From Loki-b32 sp048941605 (lineage in GTDB: Archaea > Asgardarchaeota > Lokiarchaeia > Sigyniarchaeales > SOKP01): a stretch of DNA of 13,030 nucleotides. Below the pieces are notes generated by a model. That model was given only the letters and a program-made list of their open reading frames with translations, had not been told where the DNA came from and ran no database searches. Positions within the stretch are counted from its first letter, which is position 1. Each line of letters opens with the position of its first letter. The translations under genes and the position numbers were made by a program. The DNA is taken from positions 1 to 13,030 of the forward strand of contig JBHLNL010000093.1 in assembly GCA_048941605.1 (NCBI GenBank), given 5' to 3'. Positions 1-7,030 of this stretch are shown in pieces.

Positions 1-189
1 GGAAAGATTTCAGCAGAAGTAATTGATGTTAACTTAAATCCAGACCTAGGTATGAAATACCAAGTTCAAGGTGTTCCAATGACAGTAATAAATGAAAAGG
101 AAGTTATTCACGGAATGTTTACTCCTCAAGATTTACTAGATAAACTTGTTGGTTCGAAAAATCGGGATTTTGGGGGAATGTATGCATAA
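1..189 (+). CDS. Protein disulfide oxidoreductase (PDO), C-terminal fragment, first of three tandem copies
   Basis: The window opens inside a gene read in frame 1 that ends at TAA 187-189; only the last 62 residues are present. They align without gaps to the C-terminal thioredoxin fold of the two PDO genes that follow: a GKI strand, a V-I-D-V strand, an N-P-D-L-G helix start, and the cis-proline loop GVPMT where the neighbours have GVPYT or SVPYT. The C-terminal CXXC would lie just upstream of the window, so its redox state cannot be judged. The tail (residues about 51-62) differs from the neighbours. The next gene starts 23 bases downstream after a GAGAGG ribosome site, so the genes are probably co-transcribed. 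Family assignment rests on similarity to the adjacent copies, and is fairly secure. Confidence 0.85.
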   Translation, partial: GKISAEVIDVNLNPDLGMKYQVQGVPMTVINEKEVIHGMFTPQDLLDKLVGSKNRDFGGMYA

Positions 190-212
190 TTAATCTGAGA
201 GGATTGTAGATC

Positions 213-896
213 ATGTCTCAAGATGATAAATATAGAGAAATAATAAAGAGAGAAATGGCAAAATTAAAGAAACCAGTTAAATTAAAAGTATTTACTTGTA
301 AAAAGAAACAGCCATCTGGGAGCCAAATAAAAGAATGTATGGATTGTAATCAATTTATGGCACTATTGAGGGTTTATGAAGAAAACTCCAATGGAATGTT
401 AACAATTGAGGAATTATGTATTGATGATAATCCCGAGTTTGCAAAGACTTATGATATTTCACGAGTACCTACAATTTTATTCGTTGATAAGAATGGAAGA
501 GAAATTATACGATATTTAGCAGCGCCCCAAGGAGGTGAAATTCAGCCATTCATCCAAGCAATATTTGCTTTTGCTGGCGCACCCAATTATTATGAAGCAA
601 CAATAAAACAAAATTTAGATAGAATTCAACCTTCTACTATAAAAGTAATGATCACAGAGACTTGTCCATACTGTCCTCAAGTTTGTACAATAGCTAATAA
701 TTTTGCTATAGCATCTAATGGAAAAATAAGGACAATTATTATTGATATTATTTCAAATCCAGATATTGGTCAATATTATGACGCCGCTGGTGTACCATAT
801 ACCATTATTAATGATAAAAAGACCTTAGTTGGAATGGTTGGGGCTAATGAGATTTTGCGGGCTTTAATTGGAAATAATATTCGTGTTCAATATTGA
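213..896 (+). CDS. Protein disulfide oxidoreductase (glutaredoxin-like, two thioredoxin folds, two CXXC sites)
   Basis: A 227-residue cytosolic thiol-disulfide oxidoreductase of the archaeal PDO family, which shuttles electrons from a thioredoxin-reductase-like flavoprotein to protein disulfides. Two thioredoxin folds are visible. The N-terminal unit (about 20-120) has C42-M-D-C45 and a cis-proline at P86 (RVPT). The C-terminal unit (about 135-225) has the typical C151-P-Y-C154-P and cis-proline P195 (GVPY). The length matches the family (about 225). Odd point: between the first strand (LKVF) and CMDC there is a loop about nine residues longer than in PDOs I know, and it brings an extra cysteine, C29; C158 lies just after the second site. 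The ATG at 213 is preceded by GAGAGG at 197-202. It sits between two paralogues and upstream of trxB, suggesting one redox operon. Confidence 0.93.
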   Translation: MSQDDKYREIIKREMAKLKKPVKLKVFTCKKKQPSGSQIKECMDCNQFMALLRVYEENSNGMLTIEELCIDDNPEFAKTYDISRVPTILFVDKNGREIIRYLAAPQGGEIQPFIQAIFAFAGAPNYYEATIKQNLDRIQPSTIKVMITETCPYCPQVCTIANNFAIASNGKIRTIIIDIISNPDIGQYYDAAGVPYTIINDKKTLVGMVGANEILRALIGNNIRVQY

Positions 897-956
897 TCCT
901 TTTAATTTGATTATATTTAATTTTATGAAAATAATTATTAGTAACTGTAGATAAAA

Positions 957-1604
957 TTGCCGGCTTCATATGTATTTGAGAAGATGATACGAGAGGAGAT
1001 GAAGAAACTTTCTAAACCTATTAAGCTACACATTTTTATAGATAAGTCTCAAAATTATGAGAATACTATGTCAATTTTAAAAGTCTATGAAGAGAATTCC
1101 AATGGATTGCTAATGCTTGTTGAATTGCCAATTGGAAGTAATCCAGAATTAGAGAAAAAATATAATATTAAACAAATTCCAACAATTTTATTCATTGATA
1201 ATGAGGGAAATGAGCTTATTCGATATTTAGCAGCACCTCAAGGCAGTGAAATCCAACCTTTTATTCAATCCTTATTAATATTCTCCGGGGCTTCAAATTA
1301 TTATGAATCTACAATTACAAAGAATCTTAATAGAATAGTCCCTTCAACAATTAAAGTGATGATCACTAATTCATGTGCTTACTGCCCTCAGATGGTGTCT
1401 ATTGTTTCTCAATTTGCTCTTGCCGCGAGAGGAAAAATTAAAGCGGTGATAATAGATATAACGGAAAATCCTGAAATTGGAAACTTATATGATGCCTCCA
1501 GTGTTCCTTATACAATTATAAACGAAGGTGAACCATTGGTAGGTTGTTATGGACCTAATGAATTTCTAGAGGAACTTTTGGGAGGGAATATGATATTATC
1601 ATAG
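957..1604 (+). CDS. PDO paralogue lacking the N-terminal CXXC
   Basis: A 215-residue paralogue of the gene upstream, sharing long stretches such as VYEENSNG, IRYLAAPQG and STIKVMIT. Its C-terminal fold keeps C140-A-Y-C143-P and cis-proline P184 (SVPY), so that site should be redox active. In the N-terminal fold the segment corresponding to the CXXC is shortened and reads K-S-Q-N-Y-E-N with no cysteine, although the cis-proline loop (QIPT, P75) remains. The N-terminal fold may therefore serve only for binding or dimerisation. The start is taken at TTG 957: no ATG gives the same N-terminus, a stop lies at 948-950, and this start places the conserved EEM/REM helix at residue 15 in both paralogues. 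An ATG at 984 would shorten it by nine residues. No clear ribosome site is visible. trxB starts 51 bases downstream. Confidence 0.9.
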   Translation: MPASYVFEKMIREEMKKLSKPIKLHIFIDKSQNYENTMSILKVYEENSNGLLMLVELPIGSNPELEKKYNIKQIPTILFIDNEGNELIRYLAAPQGSEIQPFIQSLLIFSGASNYYESTITKNLNRIVPSTIKVMITNSCAYCPQMVSIVSQFALAARGKIKAVIIDITENPEIGNLYDASSVPYTIINEGEPLVGCYGPNEFLEELLGGNMILS

Positions 1605-1655
1605 AACAAATTAATAATTTTTAATAATAGAATGATTAAGTGAGGGAAAAAGAGG

Positions 1656-2600
1656 ATGTTTAATGTTGATATGGAAAGTATTGATTTAGAAAAAATTTAT
1701 GATATAATCGTATTAGGTGGTGGACCAACAGCAATTGGATGCGCAATTTATGCTGCTCGATTCGCTATGGATGTATTAGTTGTTGGTAAGACATTTGGAG
1801 GATTGATTGCTACAACTCATATAGTTGAGAATTATCCAGGAATCAAGTCTATAAGTGGTCAAGGTTTAATGGATAAGTTTAAAGATCATATGGATTCACT
1901 TAATATTCCTTATATATCTGATGAAATACGGAGTATTGAGAAAGTGGATGGCCACTTCGAACTTCATTCATTCTTTCAAAAATTTAAAGCAAATTCAATT
2001 TGCCTAGCAACTGGATCAGAAAGGAGGAAATTAGGTATTCCTGGAGAAGAAGAGTTTGCTGGAAGGGGTGTTTCATATTGTGCAACGTGTGATGGACCTT
2101 TTTATAAGGATAAAGTTGTTTGTGTAATTGGAGGAAGTGACTCAGCAGCAAAGGAAGCGTTGTTTTTATCACAGAATACTAAAAAGGTTTATATTATCTA
2201 TAGAGGAGAAGAAATAAGAGCAGAACCTATTAATAAGAAACGGGTTTATGAAAATTATAAAATTGAAATAATTTATAAAACAAATATAACTGAAATTAAA
2301 GGGGAAGGTACAGTAAAATCTGTGGTTTTTGACAATGGAAAAGAACTTGAAATTGATGGAGTCTTTATTGAAATCGGATCAATTCCCAATTCTGGTTTAG
2401 CAAAAAGTGTTGGAGTTGAAACTAATGATAAAGGTGAAATCAAAATCAATCGTAAGTCAGAAACAAATATTCCAGGTATTTTTGCTGCTGGAGATGTAGC
2501 TGATGCACCTTTTAAGCAAGCTATTACTGGAGTTTCAGAAGGTGTTATTGCTGCTTATTCCGCTTTTGATTATGTCAAAGAGATGAATATAGAATATTAA
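1656..2600 (+). CDS. trxB: Thioredoxin reductase-like FAD flavoprotein
   Basis: A 314-residue flavoprotein of the low-molecular-weight thioredoxin reductase family, expected to reduce a thioredoxin or PDO partner. Visible in order: FAD-binding G21-G-G-P-T-A; the ATG signature (A118-T-G) ending the FAD domain; the redox disulfide C142-A-T-C145-D; a second dinucleotide fold G159-G-S-D-S-A; and the C-terminal FAD motif A277-A-G-D-V-A-D followed by KQAITG. In NADPH-dependent enzymes the second fold is followed by HRRxxxRA; here it reads Y182-R-G-E-E-I-R-A, so one of the arginine pair and the histidine are lost, which makes strict NADPH use doubtful (NADH or another donor is possible). Start ATG 1656 follows GAGGGA at 1642-1647. 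It is last in the PDO cluster, and its natural partners are very likely the adjacent PDOs. Confidence 0.92.
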   Translation: MFNVDMESIDLEKIYDIIVLGGGPTAIGCAIYAARFAMDVLVVGKTFGGLIATTHIVENYPGIKSISGQGLMDKFKDHMDSLNIPYISDEIRSIEKVDGHFELHSFFQKFKANSICLATGSERRKLGIPGEEEFAGRGVSYCATCDGPFYKDKVVCVIGGSDSAAKEALFLSQNTKKVYIIYRGEEIRAEPINKKRVYENYKIEIIYKTNITEIKGEGTVKSVVFDNGKELEIDGVFIEIGSIPNSGLAKSVGVETNDKGEIKINRKSETNIPGIFAAGDVADAPFKQAITGVSEGVIAAYSAFDYVKEMNIEY

Positions 2601-2606
2601 TACAAA

Positions 2607-2614
2607 TTTTTTTT
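2607..2614 (+). terminator. T8 run after trxB, likely archaeal terminator
   Basis: Eight consecutive T residues begin seven bases past the trxB stop codon, in a convergent region. Archaeal RNA polymerase terminates at such T-runs without a stem-loop. No hairpin is seen ahead of it. Confidence 0.55.
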
Positions 2615-2678
2615 ATTTAATTATTACCTAATAGGCCACTCTATAAATATCTAAATTTATTAATAATAATAGTAATTT

Positions 2679-2698
2679 AAAAAAAGAGAGAAAAAAAA
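2679..2698 (-). terminator. T-runs after the Hsp20 gene (minus strand)
   Basis: On the minus strand this is an eight-T run followed by a second seven-T run, beginning a few bases past the Hsp20 stop codon. Together with the T8 run on the other strand it separates two convergent transcripts. Confidence 0.5.
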
Positions 2699-2701
2699 GA
2701 T

Positions 2702-3016
2702 TTATTCAATTTCAATCTCAATACTATGGAACTCGGGCTCTTTGAAAGGCACTTGAATCTTTAGAAGTCCATTTTTGTAAACAGCTCTTGCTTCTTCTGG
2801 TATTATTGGACAACAAACACTATAGGATCCTATATATATAGTATCTTCGGTTTCTCCTTTAATGAAAAAACTATCGTCATGCATTTTAAGTTTGATTGTG
2901 TCTTTCTCTACTCCAGGTAATTGTATCTCAATCTTGTAAATATTTTCCTCGTCATCGGCCCAAGAACATACTTCTGGAGATGATAAAAATTTTTCGGTTT
3001 CTTCTATTTCAGACAT
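2702..3016 (-). CDS. Small heat-shock protein (Hsp20 / alpha-crystallin domain)
   Basis: A 104-residue ATP-independent holdase chaperone consisting almost entirely of an alpha-crystallin domain. Recognisable elements are the strand pair ending in LPGVEKD (33-39), FFIKGE (50-55), and the family signature A-V-Y-K-N-G-L-L-K-I-Q-V-P (78-90). The C-terminal tail ends in IEIEIE, which holds the I-x-I type motif used in oligomer assembly. The N-terminal arm is only about 20 residues, so the protein is at the short end of the family. Adjacent cysteines C68-C69 lie where many relatives have Leu-Pro. The start is ATG 3016, with AGGTGA five bases upstream; a GTG at 3025 is in frame but overlaps that ribosome site and is less likely. 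It is co-directional with the response regulator but 162 bases away and has its own promoter palindrome. Confidence 0.92.
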   Translation of the reverse strand: MSEIEETEKFLSSPEVCSWADDEENIYKIEIQLPGVEKDTIKLKMHDDSFFIKGETEDTIYIGSYSVCCPIIPEEARAVYKNGLLKIQVPFKEPEFHSIEIEIE

Positions 3017-3053
3017 ATTTTTCACCTAAAATCTTTAAAATTACAACCTAAAT

Positions 3054-3073
3054 AAGAGATTTAAAAGTCTCTT
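3054..3073 (-). promoter_or_regulatory. Palindrome around the Hsp20 TATA-like box
   Basis: Perfect six-base inverted arms (AAGAGA / TCTCTT) flank an eight-base centre that on the minus strand reads CTTTTAAA, a plausible TATA box about 45 bases upstream of the Hsp20 ATG. Transcription would start near 3037, giving a leader of about 20 bases that contains AGGTGA. A dyad overlying a TATA box is a typical place for an archaeal repressor to exclude TBP. Which regulator binds is unknown. Confidence 0.5.
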
Positions 3074-3178
3074 TTATTGATTATTAAAAAAAGAAAGATT
3101 CTTCACTCAAAAACTAATTTGAATTTAGCTTTAATTTTTAAAATATAAACATTTCTTATTATAAGAAGAAGAACACCC

Positions 3179-4093
3179 TTATTGATGTTTCATTAAAGGT
3201 TGTCTAGTTAGTAATATTTCTAAAATTTTATCCCTATATTCTTTTATGTCCCATTTCTGATTCATTTTTTCCTTTTCAGAGATCTCTTTCAGAATTTCTC
3301 TAATCAGGAGTGAATCAAAATAAGTTAAATTTGGACTGATTACTGATAACATATATTGCTTTTCACCATATCTTCCGCTTTTGTCTGGAAAAGAATCAAA
3401 AAAAAGGTATCCTTTATTCTGAATATTTTCTATATTAATTAATATCCCCTGAGACTTTGTGATTTTATCATGTCCATATATCGAAGTTGCTGCATTAAAT
3501 AATTGTTTACCAATTACATTATTTGAAAAGGGTAGATTATCGTCCAGAGGGTAGCTTTCTTTTACTACTGGGCCAGTAATATCATCCCAATACACTAATA
3601 ATAAATATAAGGGAGGCTGTTCTTTTTTAAAATTATTTGGAGTAACTTGTATATTTAGAGATTTAAATAAATGTTTAATTTCTTTATCAATAAGATTGGA
3701 TTTTTTATTTCGATTAATTTTTCCAGAGATCGAAGCAATTAAATCTTCATTATTAAAGGGTTTAGTGATATAATCGTCAACTCCCAACATTTTACCCAAT
3801 CGAATATCTTCAGGAGTAGATTTTGCAGTTAGAAATAAAAATGGAATACGATTCCATTGAGGATGAGTTGAAACAGATGAAAAAAATTCATAACCATTCA
3901 TTTCTGGCATCATAATATCACTAATGATTAAATCTGGATCGAGTTTCATTTCAGATAACAACAATAATGCATCTTTACCGTTTACTGCAGTTTCAACAAC
4001 ATAATCATTTTCTTCTAATAATAGTTTTAAATGAAATAAGATATCTTCATTATCGTCAACTATGAGTATTACAGTTTGGGTTTTAGATTTCAT
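3179..4093 (-). CDS. Response regulator: receiver domain fused to a longin-like domain
   Basis: A 304-residue two-domain protein. Residues 6-128 are a complete receiver domain: acidic pair D13-D14, phospho-acceptor D59 in ISDIMMPEMNG, T89, and K111 in ITKPF. The remainder is not a DNA-binding or enzymatic output domain. Residues about 161-276 read as strand (LYLLLVYW), D-D-I-T-G-P turn, strand (VVKESYP), helix (IGKQLFNAATSIYG), strand (QGILINIEN), strand (GYLFFDSFP), strand (KQYMLSVISP), helix (LTYFDSLLIREILKEISEK). This beta-beta-alpha-beta-beta-beta-alpha order and the early Gly-Pro resemble longin domains of GTPase-interacting proteins; that match is my inference from predicted secondary structure. 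The histidine kinase gene ends 61 bases upstream and is the likely partner, and an Arf/Rag-like GTPase gene lies just beyond it. Confidence 0.88.
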   Translation of the reverse strand: MKSKTQTVILIVDDNEDILFHLKLLLEENDYVVETAVNGKDALLLLSEMKLDPDLIISDIMMPEMNGYEFFSSVSTHPQWNRIPFLFLTAKSTPEDIRLGKMLGVDDYITKPFNNEDLIASISGKINRNKKSNLIDKEIKHLFKSLNIQVTPNNFKKEQPPLYLLLVYWDDITGPVVKESYPLDDNLPFSNNVIGKQLFNAATSIYGHDKITKSQGILINIENIQNKGYLFFDSFPDKSGRYGEKQYMLSVISPNLTYFDSLLIREILKEISEKEKMNQKWDIKEYRDKILEILLTRQPLMKHQ

Positions 4094-4154
4094 ACCGATT
4101 ACAATAATTGTCTTATAGTGAAAATATCATTTAAGATTATATTTAAATCTTAAT

Positions 4155-6329
4155 TTAAATATTATCTATTCTTGGAAAAAAAATAGAGAAAATTGTTTCA
4201 TCTCCTAATTTGCTTTCAATAAAGATTTCTCCTTGGTGAAGCTCTATTATATCCTTTGCTATTGATAGCCCTAATCCTGTTCCAGAAGTATTTCTAGCAT
4301 TTGAAGCTCTATAAAATCTTTCAAAAATACGAGGGAGTTCTTCTTCCCTTATCCCTTCACCACGATTTTTAAATTGAAATAATATCCCATTTTTTCCTTT
4401 AGGATTGAATTTTCCTTTATAATTTTCAATTGCATTTATCTTGATAGTTGTATTTTCATTTGAATATTTTATAGCATTATCAAGAAGAATTCGAAAAACT
4501 TGATCAATTCTTTTAATGTCCCCTTTCATATTGATATCTTCATTAATATCAATTTGAAAAGTAATGTTTTTTTCTTCAGCAAAAGGGGCTAAGAATAATT
4601 CCATATCTTGTAATAATTTCAAGGGATTATAGTTTTCTACATTAAGCTCTATTTTTTTTTCATCAATCTGAGAGATTGTAAGAATATCTTCCGATAAATC
4701 TTTGAGAAGTGAAATATTCCTTTCTCCTGTCTCAATAATGTAGTTTTGCAGTTCAGGGGTCAGTGAATTTTGTTTTTGCTTGTATAAATCTAAGGACATC
4801 ATCAGAACAGTTATAGGCGTTCTCAATTCATGAGAAACTGTCGACACCATGTTTTTAATTCTTCTTTCTGCCAGGATTCTTTCTGTGATATTAAGGCCAT
4901 AAATATTAAGATAATTTTCTTCAGTAATGGGGGTTATAGTAAACGAGTAAAACTCGTTATTTAGTTCAAGCTCAATTTGTTGAATTTTTTGAATATGAAA
5001 GACTTCCTCGATTACATTATTTAAACTAGGAGGGTTTTTATCCCCAATTTTAATATTAAACAATTTTTGACCAGCATCATTTATATATAAGATAATTTCT
5101 TTACTGACTCTTAATATTGGGTTTGGGTTCTCCGAAGGAAACTTTGCCATACTCTTAATTTCTTGTTCTGCTTTTCTGCGTTCAGTAATATTTCGACCAA
5201 CTGCAACTATATAATTAGATTCTCCTTGATCATTAGTAATAATTGAGCCTAAATACTCAAAGGGTATTTTTTTTCCATGTTTTGTAATTAAATCCATTTG
5301 AACTGTAGTATTGCCAGTTTCTATGGCATTACGTATAGCCTTTTCAGCTTTTATCAAATCTTCTTGACTGTAATAAGAATCAGGTGCTTTCATGGATAAT
5401 ATTTCCTTATCAGTATACCCACTAATCTCATTAAAAGCTTTATTCCATCTTATCGCTTTACGAGTCATTGGGTTAAAAACGAAAAAAGTATCCATTTGAG
5501 CATTTAATGCGGTTTTTGTAAATATTTCGCTCTGATTTATTCTTTTGAATAATGTATTTAAGGGATTTTCAAGTCCCTTTTTGACAATTGCTAAATAAAT
5601 GAGATAAAAAGAGACTATTTTAAAAAGATGACCTATTAAATTAGATAAATCATATACACCAACGTAAAAAGTAAAAGCTAACTCCGCTGCTATAGTTGAT
5701 AAAATTGAATATATTTTCAGACGGTATGTAGTTAAATTGAGCTCTTTTCTATTTTTATATAATATTGTTATTGATACTGCTAAAATTCCAATAATTATAT
5801 ATTCGTTGATTATTTTAAACAAGGTGAGACCACTCCCTTCAATGTAGCAAACTGGAAAAACTCGAGCAAAAATTAATATTACCAAAAGTGAAGTAACAAC
5901 CGAATATCCAATTACTAGATTATTTGGATTGACTTTTTTATACATTAAAAGAAATGCCGTGAGAAATGAACCTGCTTGAAGATATCTAGCAACGATCCAT
6001 AATTGAGTTGGTAAATTTGAGTTATATCCTTCAAATATATTCATCCCGGTGTAGGCTAATGTATGGACTAGATCGATTGCGCCTATATATAATAGACTAA
6101 CACCCAAAACTAAAAAAATTGAGCTCTCAATATTTTTCCGAGTATTCCATCCTATTGAAAAAATTCCAAATGCGATGACTACACTGAATAATTCCGCTAT
6201 TGTATGAAATAAAAGATAGCTATAGAAGTTTGTAAGATAAATAAGAAATAAGATTATGATAAAAACGATTATTTGTGATTTAATTTTTGCTCGACTTGAG
6301 ATTCGTTTCTTATGTTCTTCTAGCCCCAT
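4155..6329 (-). CDS. Membrane sensor histidine kinase (MASE3-PAS-PAS-HisKA-HATPase)
   Basis: A 724-residue sensor kinase. Residues about 18-250 carry some seven to eight hydrophobic helices with MASE3 landmarks: IGAIDLVHTLAYTGM (82-96) and TQLWIVARYLQ (108-118). A PAS domain follows (about 268-385, ending GRNITERRKAE), then a shorter PAS-like domain (about 394-485, ending LNITERILAE). HisKA has phospho-acceptor H500 in S-H-E-L-R-T-P. The ATPase domain has the N box (D617-N-A-I-K-Y-S-N), the F box (IFERFYR, 668-674) and the G2 box (GTGLGLSI, 683-690). The G1 box reads N655-R-G-E-G instead of the usual D-x-G-x-G, so the adenine-contacting Asp is replaced by Asn. MASE3 is a predicted membrane sensory domain of unknown ligand. 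The partner is very likely the response regulator 61 bases downstream. Confidence 0.93.
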   Translation of the reverse strand: MGLEEHKKRISSRAKIKSQIIVFIIILFLIYLTNFYSYLLFHTIAELFSVVIAFGIFSIGWNTRKNIESSIFLVLGVSLLYIGAIDLVHTLAYTGMNIFEGYNSNLPTQLWIVARYLQAGSFLTAFLLMYKKVNPNNLVIGYSVVTSLLVILIFARVFPVCYIEGSGLTLFKIINEYIIIGILAVSITILYKNRKELNLTTYRLKIYSILSTIAAELAFTFYVGVYDLSNLIGHLFKIVSFYLIYLAIVKKGLENPLNTLFKRINQSEIFTKTALNAQMDTFFVFNPMTRKAIRWNKAFNEISGYTDKEILSMKAPDSYYSQEDLIKAEKAIRNAIETGNTTVQMDLITKHGKKIPFEYLGSIITNDQGESNYIVAVGRNITERRKAEQEIKSMAKFPSENPNPILRVSKEIILYINDAGQKLFNIKIGDKNPPSLNNVIEEVFHIQKIQQIELELNNEFYSFTITPITEENYLNIYGLNITERILAERRIKNMVSTVSHELRTPITVLMMSLDLYKQKQNSLTPELQNYIIETGERNISLLKDLSEDILTISQIDEKKIELNVENYNPLKLLQDMELFLAPFAEEKNITFQIDINEDINMKGDIKRIDQVFRILLDNAIKYSNENTTIKINAIENYKGKFNPKGKNGILFQFKNRGEGIREEELPRIFERFYRASNARNTSGTGLGLSIAKDIIELHQGEIFIESKLGDETIFSIFFPRIDNI

Positions 6330-6443
6330 TAGATTATGAGAAGGTATTTTTTAATTCTGATTCGATATAATTTAGTATTATTCACTTAAATAATTTTAAA
6401 TTTCTATCTGATTTAATATAAAAGAACTAATATTAAAGTTCAT

Positions 6444-6992
6444 CTAGATTATTATAGATTTTTCAAAAGTAGCATAAATTGAAGTTTTATTAATAGAATA
6501 AATAAAATCTGAAGGAAAAATTTCTTTTATTTCTTTTATGAATCTATTAATTACTTTTTCATTTAATTTGCTATCAAATTTTAAATCTGGATCAAATTTA
6601 TGAAGAAAAACAGAAAATTCAATTTCTTTTTGACTAGTAATTGCATTTATTACTTTTTTTAGATATTCCAATGCATCTTTATAACGATTAACGTCTTGAA
6701 TATCAATGACATAAATTATTTTATGCACTTGCTTTAGATATGTCTCGAATTCGTTTAGATATTCATCACGATATGCTTTTTGACCACCAAGATCCCAGAT
6801 TGAATACTTTGAATTTAATGCTTCAAATTCCAGGACATTAGCACCTTTTGTAGGCATTGGTGAATTAAAAGCAGATAATCCCTTAATTCCTCTCAAACAT
6901 TTCGATATTGAACTCTTTCCGCCATTGTCCAATCCTATCAATAAAATTTTTGTAATAGGATCCATTGATGAATCAATTCCTTGAGGTTTCAT
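6444..6992 (-). CDS. Small GTPase of Arf/Rag-related type
   Basis: A 182-residue Ras-superfamily GTPase. G1 is G20-L-D-N-G-G-K-S-S (Arf-like GLDxxGK[ST]); G2 is probably T48 in PTKGAN; G3 is W66-D-L-G-G-Q71, keeping the Gln needed for hydrolysis; G4 is H131-K-F-D134 instead of NKxD, as in Rag/Gtr GTPases (HKMD); G5 is near K169-T-S-I-Y. The stretch after G3 (IIYVIDIQD...KDALEYLKK) also resembles Rag. The chain stops 12 residues after the G5 Thr, so the last helix is short and the roadblock-type C-terminal domain of true Rags is absent. There is no N-terminal Gly for myristoylation and no C-terminal prenylation Cys. The gene lies 38 bases after the ArsR gene and 114 bases before the kinase gene, suggesting a shared regulatory circuit. 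The ATG at 6992 has no clear ribosome site. Confidence 0.9.
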   Translation of the reverse strand: MKPQGIDSSMDPITKILLIGLDNGGKSSISKCLRGIKGLSAFNSPMPTKGANVLEFEALNSKYSIWDLGGQKAYRDEYLNEFETYLKQVHKIIYVIDIQDVNRYKDALEYLKKVINAITSQKEIEFSVFLHKFDPDLKFDSKLNEKVINRFIKEIKEIFPSDFIYSINKTSIYATFEKSIII

Positions 6993-7030
6993 AATTTTTG
7001 GTGTTTTAAAATTATCTAAAAGATAAAAAA

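Noticed and set aside
1984..2172. Minus-strand open frame of 62 codons inside trxB
   Set aside because: It lies wholly antisense to the conserved CATCD region of trxB and its translation is low-complexity (Leu/His/Lys) with no family resemblance.
3153..3167. Perfect 7-base dyad TTCTTAT-T-ATAAGAA after the response regulator gene
   Set aside because: It is too compact for a stable hairpin, is not followed by a clear T-run, and AT-only dyads arise often by chance here.
6330..6443. Possible continuation of the GTPase past its TAG stop (missing C-terminal domain)
   Set aside because: Reading through TAG adds only about 16 unremarkable residues before another stop, and the other frames close within a few codons, so no hidden roadblock domain or frameshift is supported.
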